Assembly: GCF_037102585.1 (NCBI RefSeq)
Contig: NW_027043819.1
Coordinates: 434,001-498,000 of the forward strand
Direction: 5' to 3'
DNA from: Saccharomycopsis crataegensis
Taxonomy: Eukaryota > Ascomycota > Saccharomycetes > Ascoideales > Saccharomycopsidaceae
Length of the DNA stretch: 64,000 bases
Numbering within the stretch: the first letter of the stretch is position 1; each line of letters starts with the position of its first letter. Made by a program: the position numbers and the translations under genes. The notes under the pieces are model-generated. The model saw only the letters and a list, made by a program, of their open reading frames with translations. It did no database searches and was not told where the DNA came from. Shown in pieces: positions 10,136 to 19,794 of the stretch.

Positions 10136-11737
10136 TTATATCACATTCTTCAACAGCTCCATTGTGGCAACCATAACACACGGTAACAATAAGTTATCAT
10201 TAATATCGCTCCAGGCTTCTACTAGTCCTCCAACGGTACAAGTGATGAAAAGATTCCAGTTAGAATAATTTTCCAAACTTTCGAATTGAAATGAATTCTT
10301 CAAGGCATCACAAATAACATAACAAACCACAATGAATGCCATGGTGCCAACGACTGTCTTTGAAGTATCGAACCATTTCCAAGTTAGTCTCCATTGTTTA
10401 TTACTTTTCTCATTAATGTGACCAAAACGTTTACCAACAATCGATGCCACGGAGTCCCCTACTCCTAAAGCCACTAATCCAATGACGCTGTCATTGAAAA
10501 ACATCGGGATAGATACCCCAATGATCAAATATAAATATGAAATCAATATTGGACCTTTACTGTCTCGGGTATCTTTAAACACCCCTAAAATCTCGTTGAT
10601 CGTGGTGCCGATCGGGGTCCCCAAGTACCTGACCAATTCAACGTTTAAAAACACAAGAATTAGCAACGCCAGGATCATTTTTAAAAACTCAATTTGTGGT
10701 GGGTGGTTCATGAACGGAACAAACATCATGAAGATCACAAAATGCCAGATTTTCCTATTAAAATTCAAAGTTTTCCCCAAGCTGTCGGCTTTAGTTAAAT
10801 CTTGATGCTGGTGGTCTTTGATGGTAGACTTTCCCACGATGGTCATCAAGACATAGGCAATCATCAACGCAAACACCATCCAATATCCAATGATCAAGCG
10901 CCGCTGTGCTGAATCTTCGAAAAATAAGTACTGCCAGAGCCAAGTGACGAAATTCTCTTTCAAATGCCAGTACTCCAAAACCACCACATTGGTTAGAAAA
11001 CTCATGACGTATGTGGCAAACATAAAAGTTTCTAAAAATTTTGACGATCTCCAAGGAGTTCTGGTATAAAAGGGAATGATCACTAAACATATGGAAATCA
11101 TAAACGAGATCACCAAGTTTCGGAACACCGCTAGTTCCAAAGTATCATTGTCGGTGAAAAACAAGAGATTTATCAATGCCACCAGGAAGAATTCTACTTC
11201 GAGCATAGTCATTGACTCCTTGGCAATATTCTTAAATACTCTGCTTCCCAATATCTTCATCAAAATGAATAATGACGTGATTCCCACTTGGATTTTATAA
11301 TCATGGAAATCGACATAGTCATCACGACCAGGCACACAAAGGAACGGCACTTTGTAAACAAATTTATGAGGGTATAGTTTCTGATACAAGAACGACAAGA
11401 TCATCGAATACGGAACTTCATTCCATGCCATGGGATAATTCTTCAACATTGGCCCAACAATGAATTCTGCAGACCCATAATATACGAGGAAATCCGAAAT
11501 GTCTTGCAAAGACACTGCCCCACCACCATTAGAAATGACATTTGTCAGGTCGATTGATGATGATGTAGAGGCCATCATCTCATTTATTTGAGGATCCGGC
11601 TGGGAATCCCCGATCACTGTGAGTGTATCATTCTGGGACGACGTGTTGGTCTTGAGAAATGTGGCAATAGAAGGCGATAGTGTTGGGGAGGACACGGCAA
11701 GTAGTAGCAAAGTAATTAGTGTCAATCTTGTATGCAT
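10136..11737 (-). CDS. SEC59: dolichol kinase Sec59
   Basis: CTP-dependent dolichol kinase of the ER membrane, the last step in making dolichyl phosphate for N-glycosylation, O-mannosylation and GPI anchors. The 533-aa protein (519 aa in S. cerevisiae) has an N-terminal signal-like segment and many hydrophobic helices. The C-terminal third holds the family signature VGVGDSVASIVGKRFG, followed by WKWFDTSKTVVGTMAF. The first in-frame ATG (11737) begins a hydrophobic segment; a shorter start is possible. Three or four in-frame CTG codons lie in membrane segments or a Ser-rich stretch. Confidence 0.94.
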   Translation of the reverse strand: MHTRLTLITLLLLAVSSPTLSPSIATFLKTNTSSQNDTLTVIGDSQPDPQINEMMASTSSSIDLTNVISNGGGAVSLQDISDFLVYYGSAEFIVGPMLKNYPMAWNEVPYSMILSFLYQKLYPHKFVYKVPFLCVPGRDDYVDFHDYKIQVGITSLFILMKILGSRVFKNIAKESMTMLEVEFFLVALINLLFFTDNDTLELAVFRNLVISFMISICLVIIPFYTRTPWRSSKFLETFMFATYVMSFLTNVVVLEYWHLKENFVTWLWQYLFFEDSAQRRLIIGYWMVFALMIAYVLMTIVGKSTIKDHQHQDLTKADSLGKTLNFNRKIWHFVIFMMFVPFMNHPPQIEFLKMILALLILVFLNVELVRYLGTPIGTTINEILGVFKDTRDSKGPILISYLYLIIGVSIPMFFNDSVIGLVALGVGDSVASIVGKRFGHINEKSNKQWRLTWKWFDTSKTVVGTMAFIVVCYVICDALKNSFQFESLENYSNWNLFITCTVGGLVEAWSDINDNLLLPCVMVATMELLKNVI

Positions 11738-11769
11738 AGCGATGGCATTCTTGTCTCTTGAGTTTGATG

Positions 11770-11801
<32 letters not shown>

Positions 11802-12356
11802 CACTTGCGTGCTAAGGCGTGGTTGTGGCAGTTTTTGGGTAATTTTCAAGAATCGGGAAAAATCATGAAAGAAAAAATAAACACCCCTGTGCACCCGCTA
11901 AAAGGGAAGCAATAGCCACCACTCAATAAAAAATAGAATCATCAACTACAGTTATTATTATTATTGTATAAAAATGAGCTTCATTTTATATTAAAAAAAA
12001 CGCCAGCTAAAAAAATAAATCGATTTCCTAGAGAGATGCCTTGAAAAAAAAAAACAAGACACCAATCATAAATATATATAAAATACCTAATACAATGGTT
12101 GAACAGAAGTGGTATGAAAAAGCATAAAGTGATGAGAAAAAAAAAATCATTAACATGAGGATGAGCAAAAAACGAGCAGGTTGAACATTAAGCCGTGAGC
12201 AAATAATAACATAAGAGAGAGAAAAAAAAAAAAAGATGACCAAATTATTATGATATGAATGAATATCTGTTATAAGTTAGAAATTAAAAAAATAGACTTG
12301 TTGAAATTCTATAATGATGATGTGTAAATTTGATTTTTTCGAAAAACCTTCTAGAT
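11738..12356. promoter_or_regulatory. SEC59 promoter and SAM2 3' flank
   Basis: 619 bp between two minus-strand genes. An AAT trinucleotide run (about 11770-11802) lies within 65 bp of the SEC59 start, followed by A-rich tracts. No coding sequence is supported; the small open frames are AT-repeat translations. Confidence 0.5.
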
Positions 12357-13508
12357 TTACAAAACCAACTTCTTTGGCTTTTCCCAAGAGTTTTCTTGGT
12401 TGGTGAAGTGACCATAAGAAGCAGTCTTGAAGTAGATTGGCTTGGCCAAGTCCAATTCCTTGACAATGACACCAGGTCTCAAGTCAAAGTTCTTGTTGAT
12501 AATCTTGACCAATTCATCGGAAGAGTATTTGGAAGTACCGTAAGTGTCAACGTAGATAGACAATGGTTCGGCAACACCAATAGCATAAGAGAATTGAACC
12601 AAAGCTCTTCTAGCCAAACCAGCAGCAACCAAAGACTTGGCAACCCATCTGGCAGCATAAGCAGCAGATCTGTCAACCTTGGAGAAATCCTTACCGGAGA
12701 AGGCACCACCACCGTGAGCACCCCAACCACCGTAAGTGTCGACAATAATCTTTCTACCAGTCAAACCGGCGTCACCTTGTGGACCACCAATGATGAACTT
12801 ACCAGATGGTTGCAAGTGGTATTTGGTGTTTTCGTCCAACAAAGCAGCAGGAATAACCTTTTCGACAATCTTGGATTTCAATTCGGATTGAATTTCTTCA
12901 AGGGTGATGGTGTCGGCGTGTTGAGCAGAAATGACAACGGTGTCGACTCTGATAGGAACGACGGCACCGCCTTCCTTCTTGTATTCACAGGTGACTTGTG
13001 TCTTGGTGTCTGGTCTCAACCAGCCCAATTCACCGGATCTTCTAGCGTCAGCCAAAGCCTTGTTCAATTTGTGGGACAACAAAACGGTCAATGGCAACAA
13101 TTCTTCGGTTTCGTCGGTAGCGTAACCAAACATGATACCTTGATCACCGGCACCCAATTCTTCCAAAGCCTTGTCGATGTGGACACCTTGAGCGATATCT
13201 GGGGATTGTTGTTCAATGGCAACCATGACGTTACAGGTCTTGTAATCGAAACCCTTATCGGAGCTGTCGTAACCAATGTGCTTGATGGTGTCTCTGATGA
13301 TCTTTTGGTAGTCCAATTGGGCTCTGGTGGTGATTTCACCGAAAACCAAAATCAAACCGGTCTTAGCAGAAGTTTCACAGGCAACCTTGGAAAGAGGGTC
13401 TTGAGCAAGACAGGCATCAAGAATAGCGTCAGAGATTTGATCACAAATCTTATCTGGGTGACCTTCACCGACAGATTCAGAAGTAAAGAAGAAAGTTTCG
13501 ACGGTCAT
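12357..13508 (-). CDS. SAM2: S-adenosylmethionine synthetase
   Basis: Joins methionine and ATP to give S-adenosylmethionine in the cytosol. The 383-aa product has the usual length and all signatures: GHPDKICDQ near the start, [15 protein letters not shown] in the middle, and the P-loop-like GGGAFSGKD with flanking [10 protein letters not shown]. Strong codon bias (TTG for Leu, AGA for Arg, GGT for Gly) indicates very high expression, and this bias also keeps a 400-codon frame open on the opposite strand. S. cerevisiae has two near-identical genes, SAM1 and SAM2; which one this matches cannot be told. Three CACGTG boxes about 230-300 bp upstream suggest Cbf1/Met4 control. Confidence 0.97.
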   Translation of the reverse strand: MTVETFFFTSESVGEGHPDKICDQISDAILDACLAQDPLSKVACETSAKTGLILVFGEITTRAQLDYQKIIRDTIKHIGYDSSDKGFDYKTCNVMVAIEQQSPDIAQGVHIDKALEELGAGDQGIMFGYATDETEELLPLTVLLSHKLNKALADARRSGELGWLRPDTKTQVTCEYKKEGGAVVPIRVDTVVISAQHADTITLEEIQSELKSKIVEKVIPAALLDENTKYHLQPSGKFIIGGPQGDAGLTGRKIIVDTYGGWGAHGGGAFSGKDFSKVDRSAAYAARWVAKSLVAAGLARRALVQFSYAIGVAEPLSIYVDTYGTSKYSSDELVKIINKNFDLRPGVIVKELDLAKPIYFKTASYGHFTNQENSWEKPKKLVL

Positions 13509-13738
13509 TTTTGTTCAACGAGAGTTATTTGATATTAAAAGTAAACACACAACAAAGAAGATTGTTTGTATAGTTCTGGAAAAAAGAAGAACTAAGAGAA
13601 GATTTTTTTTTTTTTTTAAAAGTTGCGGGATAAAATGTTTTTATATTATGTGGAAAAACACAGATAACTTTTTTTTTTTCCATCGTACAAAATTTTCACA
13701 CATGCAAAAGAAACACCGGAACCCCAATCGAAGCAACA

Positions 13739-13807
13739 CACGTGACATCGCGTCTTCGTTTAGGCTCACGTGTTGTTGAGTCTCGCTTAATTTCCCTCTG
13801 GCACGTG
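13739..13807. promoter_or_regulatory. three CACGTG E-boxes upstream of SAM2
   Basis: CACGTG occurs at 13739-13744, 13767-13772 and 13802-13807. The first two are in TCACGTG context, the preferred Cbf1 site that recruits Met4 to methionine-pathway promoters in yeasts. They sit 231-299 bp before the SAM2 ATG. Methionine or SAM control through Cbf1/Met4 is inference from the motif and the gene. Confidence 0.75.
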
Positions 13808-14840
13808 GGAAGACAGCCACGAGGAGCCCATCACGTACCTACGTGCGGTGTGAAGAAATCACCGTAATTATCCAGCGGGATGTATCTATCCTTGATCCGG
13901 GAAGATCTATTCCCAGCTATCAGAGAATGATTGCCAAATCAGCTGGAGACGGCGAGGGTTTTTTTTAAAGATCATCCAGCCAGAAAAGAATGCCATGCCG
14001 TCAATGATAATTACGTTTATGATATTAACGCTATTCAAGAACACAGAGTAAAAAAGCATTGCAGAGACCCTTGAAACAGTCCAAAAAAACGGTGATTTTT
14101 CCCAAACCAATAATAATGATGATGAGTCCCGGCTCCAAAATGTAATAATTCTGTTTGAGCAGGGGTTGATGTATCATTTAAATTGCAACATTGAGGGCTA
14201 TGGGAACTATTAAATTCGATCATTTGCATCAACTCATAAACCTATTGCGATGACGTGTGGTGATCCACTGATGATCCCCATCGAATCTTGTCAAGATTGC
14301 TATCCAACAGCATAGTTATCTTGAGGTGAGCTTGGGGGATCATATCAGAGCTTTTGAGTATTCAGTATTCTAATATTAACAATTATATAAATGATAATAA
14401 GAGAAAAAGAAAAAATTAGCTGGCTTTGCAGTTTCCATTATTCTGATGCTTGGTCATTCCCATTTATGAGGTCAACTTCATCGGATGATCTTTCTAATAT
14501 TGTTGACATTCCTAATACTGAATCCTTGAGACTCTCAAGATCTTCCTCATCCTTTTCTTTTTGCAAAGTTTAAGAAATTAGTAGTTTGGGAATTACTTTC
14601 GAACGCGGTATTTTCAGAATAACTCGTGGGTATTGTTTCAGAAGACTGTACTTCAGATGCCCGCAATCGCAATCAACAAAAAGCTTCTCTTGTTAACAAT
14701 ATATTTTATGAAAACATTTGATAACATAATATCTTGATGGTGAATACCAGCAGCATGACAAAGGTAACTAAGTTGTAACTCGGCATCTTTAAAGCCATTG
14801 CTCATTCTCAGGTTTTAGGGATAGCTTATCTGGGTATGCC

Positions 14841-14855
14841 CATGCACCGTGCATG
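14841..14855. repeat. perfect inverted repeat CATGCAC/GTGCATG
   Basis: Seven-base arms around a single base, 235 bp before the ELP4 ATG; the right arm continues into another GCATGA. It has the form of a dimeric factor's site, but no factor is identified. Confidence 0.6.
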
Positions 14856-15090
14856 CATGATGATAAGGGGGGTGGTTATGATTTATTACCGATTATGTAA
14901 CTGATTACGATAGGTTTTTGTTATCATGTGATTTGACATGTGATACAAGTGAGACCCTGTTTCTCTCACAAGCAGTACAAAAAAAAAAATTTTATGAGGA
15001 TGGATGGATGCATTATATTCATAACATCATGATGGACGGATACCATTTTGTCAACATACAATAGAATAACCCCCCCAAAAATACGACAAT

Positions 15091-16665
15091 ATGAGTTTCC
15101 AAAGAAAAAATAAGGTTCTAGGACGCCCCGGGGGTGCTAGTGGACCCGCTCCTAACAGAATTGTTCCTGGAAGAACTCCAAATTTGCCTGGAAGAATCCC
15201 CAATGTGGGATTGGTGCCCGGCAGATCACCTAATCCTCTTCTTTCCAATAGTCGAGCAATTTCTAATAGAAGACCTGTTGGTGGTACAGTGGCACCATCT
15301 CATCCTCAGACAACAACAACAACAACAACCGCCACAACAGAATCAGAGACTATAGAAGATCACACATCACAGCAAAATCCTTCAATTAAACCTTCAATTA
15401 TTACTTCTCAGCCAACCATATCCACAGGAACCTCTGATATTGATAAACTTATACTCCATGGGGGTTTACCAGTCGGTACTTCTCTACTACTAGAGGAGAC
15501 AGGGTCGACTGACTACTCTTCGATTCTTCTCAAGTTCTTTGCTGCCCAAGGAATTGTTCATAATCGTATTGAAGATCCAAACCTCAAGAACACTACAAAT
15601 TGCCATGTAATTGTCATTGGTGGTGGGAACGTCGCTAGTTGGGTGAAAGAATTACCAGGAGTTTATAAAGGATCAAGAAAAGAATTGAAAAAGAAGAAAA
15701 TTAGAGAAAATGAATCGAAATTAAGTGTGCAGAATATCATCAATAATCAGGAACCTGCCAATCCAACCACCACTAACCTGGTGAATCCTAATTTGAAAAT
15801 CGCTTGGCGTTATGGGCTTTCAAACTCGAAGAATTCAGATGCTAGTGCCGACGCTAAAGATTTTATGAATTTGACCTATCCTTACTATAATAATACTTTT
15901 GATATTACCACCCGACTTATTCCTGGTCCAAGACCCCAAGAAATCACATTTTTGCCAGTTCCGTTTCCTGGATCACCAAATAAACCCGAAAAATCCCAAA
16001 TGATAGCGTTGTATAAACAAATTGAATCAGTGGTGAAGAACCAGTTGGAGACCCGGGATCAGCAGGGGAAGTCCGTCAATAATAAGATCATCAGAATCAT
16101 CTTGCCAAACTTACTCAATCCTTCAACGTATCACCCATCGTATTTTCAAACATCCGAAATTTTGCCGTTCTTGCAATCTTTGAAGAGCTTGGTTATGAAA
16201 TATTCCAATAACTTAACATTGATATCCTCGATCTCAACCGACTTGTTCTCCCTCAATTTGGATCACGGATCATCTACAATCGGCTCGTCAGCATCGATGA
16301 TGAAAACCTCGTTAGTGAAGCTTTTGGAATCCCAATTCCATTCGATTCTTCAACTCGATCCGTTCAACGAGCAATTGTTGAAGTTGCTTGAAGCAAGTTA
16401 TAAAAACCAACCAACGAAAATCCAACAAGGGTTCATCAACGTGGCGAAGATTTACAATGTTAGTGACAAAGGTATGATGTGTATCAAAATGAACGAGTAT
16501 GCTTTCCGGAATGGCAGAAGGAACTTCGAAGTTGGTGAATGGAGTATTCCGGTTGAAGAAGAAGATGATGGGAAGAAAAATAAAAGTGAAGGAAATCAAA
16601 CCAGTAAAAAAAATGAAGAAATCTTTGGGACAAGCAAATCAACGACTAAAAATATTGACTTTTGA
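15091..16665 (+). CDS. ELP4: Elongator subunit Elp4
   Basis: Second subunit of the Elp456 hexameric ring, which binds tRNA and regulates Elongator. The 524-aa protein begins with a Gly/Pro/Arg-rich basic segment containing several PGR/NPN repeats, then the conserved core GTSDIDKLILHGGLPVGTSL and LLLEETGSTDYSSILLKFF (about 117-165), a RecA-like fold with a degenerate P-loop. A long Lys/Asn-rich insertion near 195-235 and a charged C-terminal tail lie outside the conserved core. The ATG precedes the conserved MSFQRKNK start. Length is a little above the 456 aa of S. cerevisiae. Confidence 0.94.
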   Translation: MSFQRKNKVLGRPGGASGPAPNRIVPGRTPNLPGRIPNVGLVPGRSPNPLLSNSRAISNRRPVGGTVAPSHPQTTTTTTTATTESETIEDHTSQQNPSIKPSIITSQPTISTGTSDIDKLILHGGLPVGTSLLLEETGSTDYSSILLKFFAAQGIVHNRIEDPNLKNTTNCHVIVIGGGNVASWVKELPGVYKGSRKELKKKKIRENESKLSVQNIINNQEPANPTTTNLVNPNLKIAWRYGLSNSKNSDASADAKDFMNLTYPYYNNTFDITTRLIPGPRPQEITFLPVPFPGSPNKPEKSQMIALYKQIESVVKNQLETRDQQGKSVNNKIIRIILPNLLNPSTYHPSYFQTSEILPFLQSLKSLVMKYSNNLTLISSISTDLFSLNLDHGSSTIGSSASMMKTSLVKLLESQFHSILQLDPFNEQLLKLLEASYKNQPTKIQQGFINVAKIYNVSDKGMMCIKMNEYAFRNGRRNFEVGEWSIPVEEEDDGKKNKSEGNQTSKKNEEIFGTSKSTTKNIDF

Positions 16666-16934
16666 GCATTGAATGGTAATTTTTTTTTTTCTCTTTCTCT
16701 TTCTCTTTTTCTTTTTTTTTTTTTATTTTTTATTTTTTTTATTATTAAACAGAATTTCAAAGAATAATTTTTGTTTATACATCATGGATTAATAATAGGT
16801 TATTTTAAGGTTTTGTGTTTTATTGACAAAGTGTAATAAGATAAAAATCAGAAATAAAACTAAGAATTAAATGAAGAAAAAGGGCAGTAGTACCAATTAT
16901 TTGCTCAAAATCCCCCACCAGTTTTCATTATCAA

Positions 16935-17363
16935 CTAGTTGAACTTGCCAATTGAGGGTCTTACTTCGAAGAGGTCGATCTCATTGCAATCTTCACCACT
17001 ATGAAGTGTAGTATCCTGGTTTTTGAATTTTTGAGTCACTTGGTTATAATAGTGGAACTTAAGTGGATCATAACGGAAATCATTAACTTCCAATTTTGAG
17101 CCGTCACAGGTTGTTTTTGGACAAAAGGAAGAGGACATAGCAACTTTTTTATGTTTCCCAGTGGGAAGAGTGTCTAAGTTTGATTCTTCACTATATTTTT
17201 GTTGCAAACTTCTTGCCCTTATTAATCGTGATCTTGTTGACTTTCCAAGTATTTCTTTTGTTTGAATGTCGATATTGTCATGAAATTGCAACCAAGATTT
17301 CAATTTCTTCTGCTCATCATTTTGGGAAGTGCTCTGAAAATTATCATTGGAATTTGAGGACAT
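16935..17363 (-). CDS. unknown 142-aa protein
   Basis: I do not recognise this protein. It is hydrophilic, with no signal peptide or membrane segment. The N-terminus is Ser/Asn/Gln-rich, then K-x-W-L-Q-F-H and a basic stretch (TRSRLIRARSLQQK), and it ends in an acidic segment. The T-poor, non-repetitive sequence and ordinary codon use support a real gene. It lies tail to tail with ELP4 and upstream-adjacent to the UPF0390 gene on the same strand. The WLQ-aromatic-H motif recurs in the 301-aa unknown protein nearby, which may be chance. Confidence 0.6.
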   Translation of the reverse strand: MSSNSNDNFQSTSQNDEQKKLKSWLQFHDNIDIQTKEILGKSTRSRLIRARSLQQKYSEESNLDTLPTGKHKKVAMSSSFCPKTTCDGSKLEVNDFRYDPLKFHYYNQVTQKFKNQDTTLHSGEDCNEIDLFEVRPSIGKFN

Positions 17364-17559
17364 TATGATTGAAGATGCAAAGTGAACAGATGAAAATAAA
17401 AAAGTAAAAAATAATAAAAGTACACCAATAAAACAAACACCAAGTTCTATTTAGAAAAAAAAAAAAAAAAATGGGAAACACAAATGCTCATAGAAAACAA
17501 TTTAAAGAAAAAAAAAAAAAAAAAGCAGAAAGAAAAGATAAGAAAATTCAAAAGCTGGG

Positions 17560-17829
17560 CTATTTCTTCTTCTTGTCTTCTTTTTCCTTTTGTTTCTTTT
17601 CGATTTCTCTTCTGGAACCTTTAATTAGTTCTAAGTGACCGACTCTTGAGGCAATCAATCTTTCGGTACTTGACAGAATTGTGCTACTTTGTTGTTTCAA
17701 CAATTTTTCACTGATCCCACCCTTTTTCGACTTGAAGATTTTAGGAGCAGCTTTCTTTGGGTTCTTTTGGTGTTTGGTGACTCTACCACTGGATTTCTTT
17801 TTACTGAGCTTTAAATTCCCTTGGGCCAT
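17560..17829 (-). CDS. UPF0390 (DUF2462) small basic protein
   Basis: 89-aa very basic protein beginning MAQGNLKLSKKK, with PKKAAPK and a Lys-rich end. Start, size and composition match the UPF0390/DUF2462 family (human C19orf53/LYDG10). Its function is not well established; a nucleolar or ribosome-associated role is suggested by its charge. The frame stays open 24 codons further upstream, but homologues begin at MAQG, so the ATG at 17829 is chosen. Confidence 0.75.
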   Translation of the reverse strand: MAQGNLKLSKKKSSGRVTKHQKNPKKAAPKIFKSKKGGISEKLLKQQSSTILSSTERLIASRVGHLELIKGSRREIEKKQKEKEDKKKK

Positions 17830-18888
17830 GGCTATATTTTTTAATCTATGATCTATTGTTTTAGTAAAAGAGATGCGATGAGATGAAAGGATTGCAACCA
17901 AAAATTTTCTTCCTTTATTCTTCTTGCAGATCTCGTACTTTGAGCCCTGGTCTTGACCTGGGTATCCAGTGGTTATTGTGAAACTGTCTATATAATTGTT
18001 ATTTATTTCTCTTATTGTTTCATGGTTCTGTTATTGTCATTCTGTACTTTTTTTTTTTCTTGCTATTGTTCTCTATTATGTGTAAAGGGAATCCATAAAT
18101 TTTTAGCTACGTTTTGCGGAGAATTTGTCTGTGACAGAATATTAAGCATGTTTTGGATGAGGATCTTTGAAATTCGAATGTTTGGGAATATATACCATGG
18201 ACTTAGGTGATAGGGAGCGAGTGTGTGATAATGTGCAATGATCTGTAGTTAATTTATTATTATTGTTATTCTTGTCATAGGACGACTATTAACCAATGTT
18301 TTAAGATGGAACAGGGTGACCGCAGCATATTCGAATCAATTTAAATTGAGGTAAGAGTACCCAACGTTTCAAAATGTTGTGAGACAAAACAGAAGTAGCA
18401 TTCTGATCTAACAAGTGTTACATCATGAACGACAAAGCAGTATCATAATAGTAATACTAATAGTAATAATAATAGACACACCAATACGCTTACGACAACA
18501 ACAATGATAATAATAATAGACTGGGAAATTCCCCAATTCCTGGATATTCATGGTTTATGCCTCATCAATTCCCCTACCTATAATAATCAGACCCTTATGA
18601 CGAGCATTCAAGGCTTTGCAGGATACTTTGCACCAGGAATTCCAATCGGGGTGGTTTTGTACAACAAAAATGTTTCAAAGGCGTTTGTGGAATGCTAATG
18701 CACCCTAATGCACAAGAACACCGAAATAAACCATGCTGTATGCACGATGGCATACCAACACAAATTGGCGACAATCAACACTCAATACATGTTGTCTATA
18801 TATATATATATATATCACATCCCCTTCTGGATTAAATTAACATTTGTCCCCCTGCTACTACACCACATCTCACACAAATATCAAAACC
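17830..18888. promoter_or_regulatory. divergent intergenic region upstream of unknown 301-aa gene
   Basis: 1.06 kb. On the right side there are two CTAATGCAC copies (18695-18703 and 18705-18713) and a long alternating TA tract (about 18796-18815) 75-95 bp before the 301-aa gene, a strong TATA candidate. No coding sequence or RNA gene is recognised in the remainder. Confidence 0.5.
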
Positions 18889-18928
18889 ATGGCTACCACT
18901 CTCACAATTACAACAACAGCAACAACAA

Positions 18929-18960
<32 letters not shown>

Positions 18961-19794
18961 GCCCCTTCAGCTTTCAAAATCAGTAAACCAAGAAACCTCC
19001 AAAAAATCCAAACCAACACTGTTCCAAAAAAATTCGATCCTTTGACCATCGACCATATCTCTTCACTAATCTTGAAAACCCAGCAACAGAACCAATATGA
19101 CCCTCTAATCAGCCCAGTCTACTCAAACATCTCCTCATGCTCATCTTATCAATCATCTAACGCCCCTCTATTCTCCGCCATCGCCCCAACCCTTACAAAA
19201 AATAACCTTGATTTCTTCACTTCTGCCTCCTCAACCGCCCCCTCCAATTGTTCAAAGCTACAAGATTGGTTACAATATCATCCTAATAGTTTCAAAGTCG
19301 GCAACCCACAACACTTTGTCAACTACTTGAACCCAAGTTTTTTGATCTGTGACAACCAAGAAACCAGACAGCACATCGAAAACATCAGTTACGTTCACAA
19401 TGTCGATGATTTCTGGAAAAACTTACAAGCTCATAATGATGATGGGCTAGTGTGCGGCGATGATTGCGAACAATACCATTACAAAAAATTGATGATGGCA
19501 AATCCTGTCAACGACTTTGAAATCGTCAATGATGAGCAGGTATCACAAGAATCAGCAGCAGCAACAACAACACAATTGCAGTATGAGGATTTAGAATACG
19601 ATACTAACTTGTTTGAGGAGATGCCCCAATCGCCAATTAACTTTTCACAAAACAATAATAATGAGTACGAAGTGTTTATTGATGATGGTGATTTTGTGGT
19701 GGATACGATCCAAGATCAAGCGTCAAACTTCGCCAACATGAATGAACAAATCTCTAAAGCATTAGAATCTTCAATGATGATGGTCAACAATTGA
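18889..19794 (+). CDS. unknown 301-aa protein, Thr-rich start
   Basis: I do not recognise this protein. It starts with a Thr-rich run coded by (ACA)n repeats, followed by APSAFKISKPRNLQK and a central conserved-looking block: KLQDWLQYHPNSFKVG, NYLNPSFLICDN, and DDFWKNLQ with CGDDCEQYHY. The C-terminal part is acidic with short Gln/Ala and Asn runs. There is no signal peptide or membrane segment. The first in-frame ATG is used; the frame upstream of it lacks an ATG. A strong TATA tract and CTAATGCAC repeats upstream suggest a regulated gene. The next 4 kb to the right hold no intact gene. Confidence 0.65.

Larger units (their letters stand above)
13509..15090. promoter_or_regulatory. divergent SAM2 / ELP4 intergenic region
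   Basis: A 1.58-kb divergent region. The SAM2 side carries a T-run (about 13600-13617) and three CACGTG boxes. The ELP4 side carries a CATGCAC-C-GTGCATG palindrome (14841-14855) and two CATGTGAT copies (14925-14944). The middle has no supported gene. Confidence 0.6.

Noticed and set aside
12330-13532. 400-codon open frame on the + strand, opposite SAM2
   Set aside because: It is an antisense shadow: strong codon bias in SAM2 removes reverse-strand stops. Its translation has no recognisable motif and is low-complexity.
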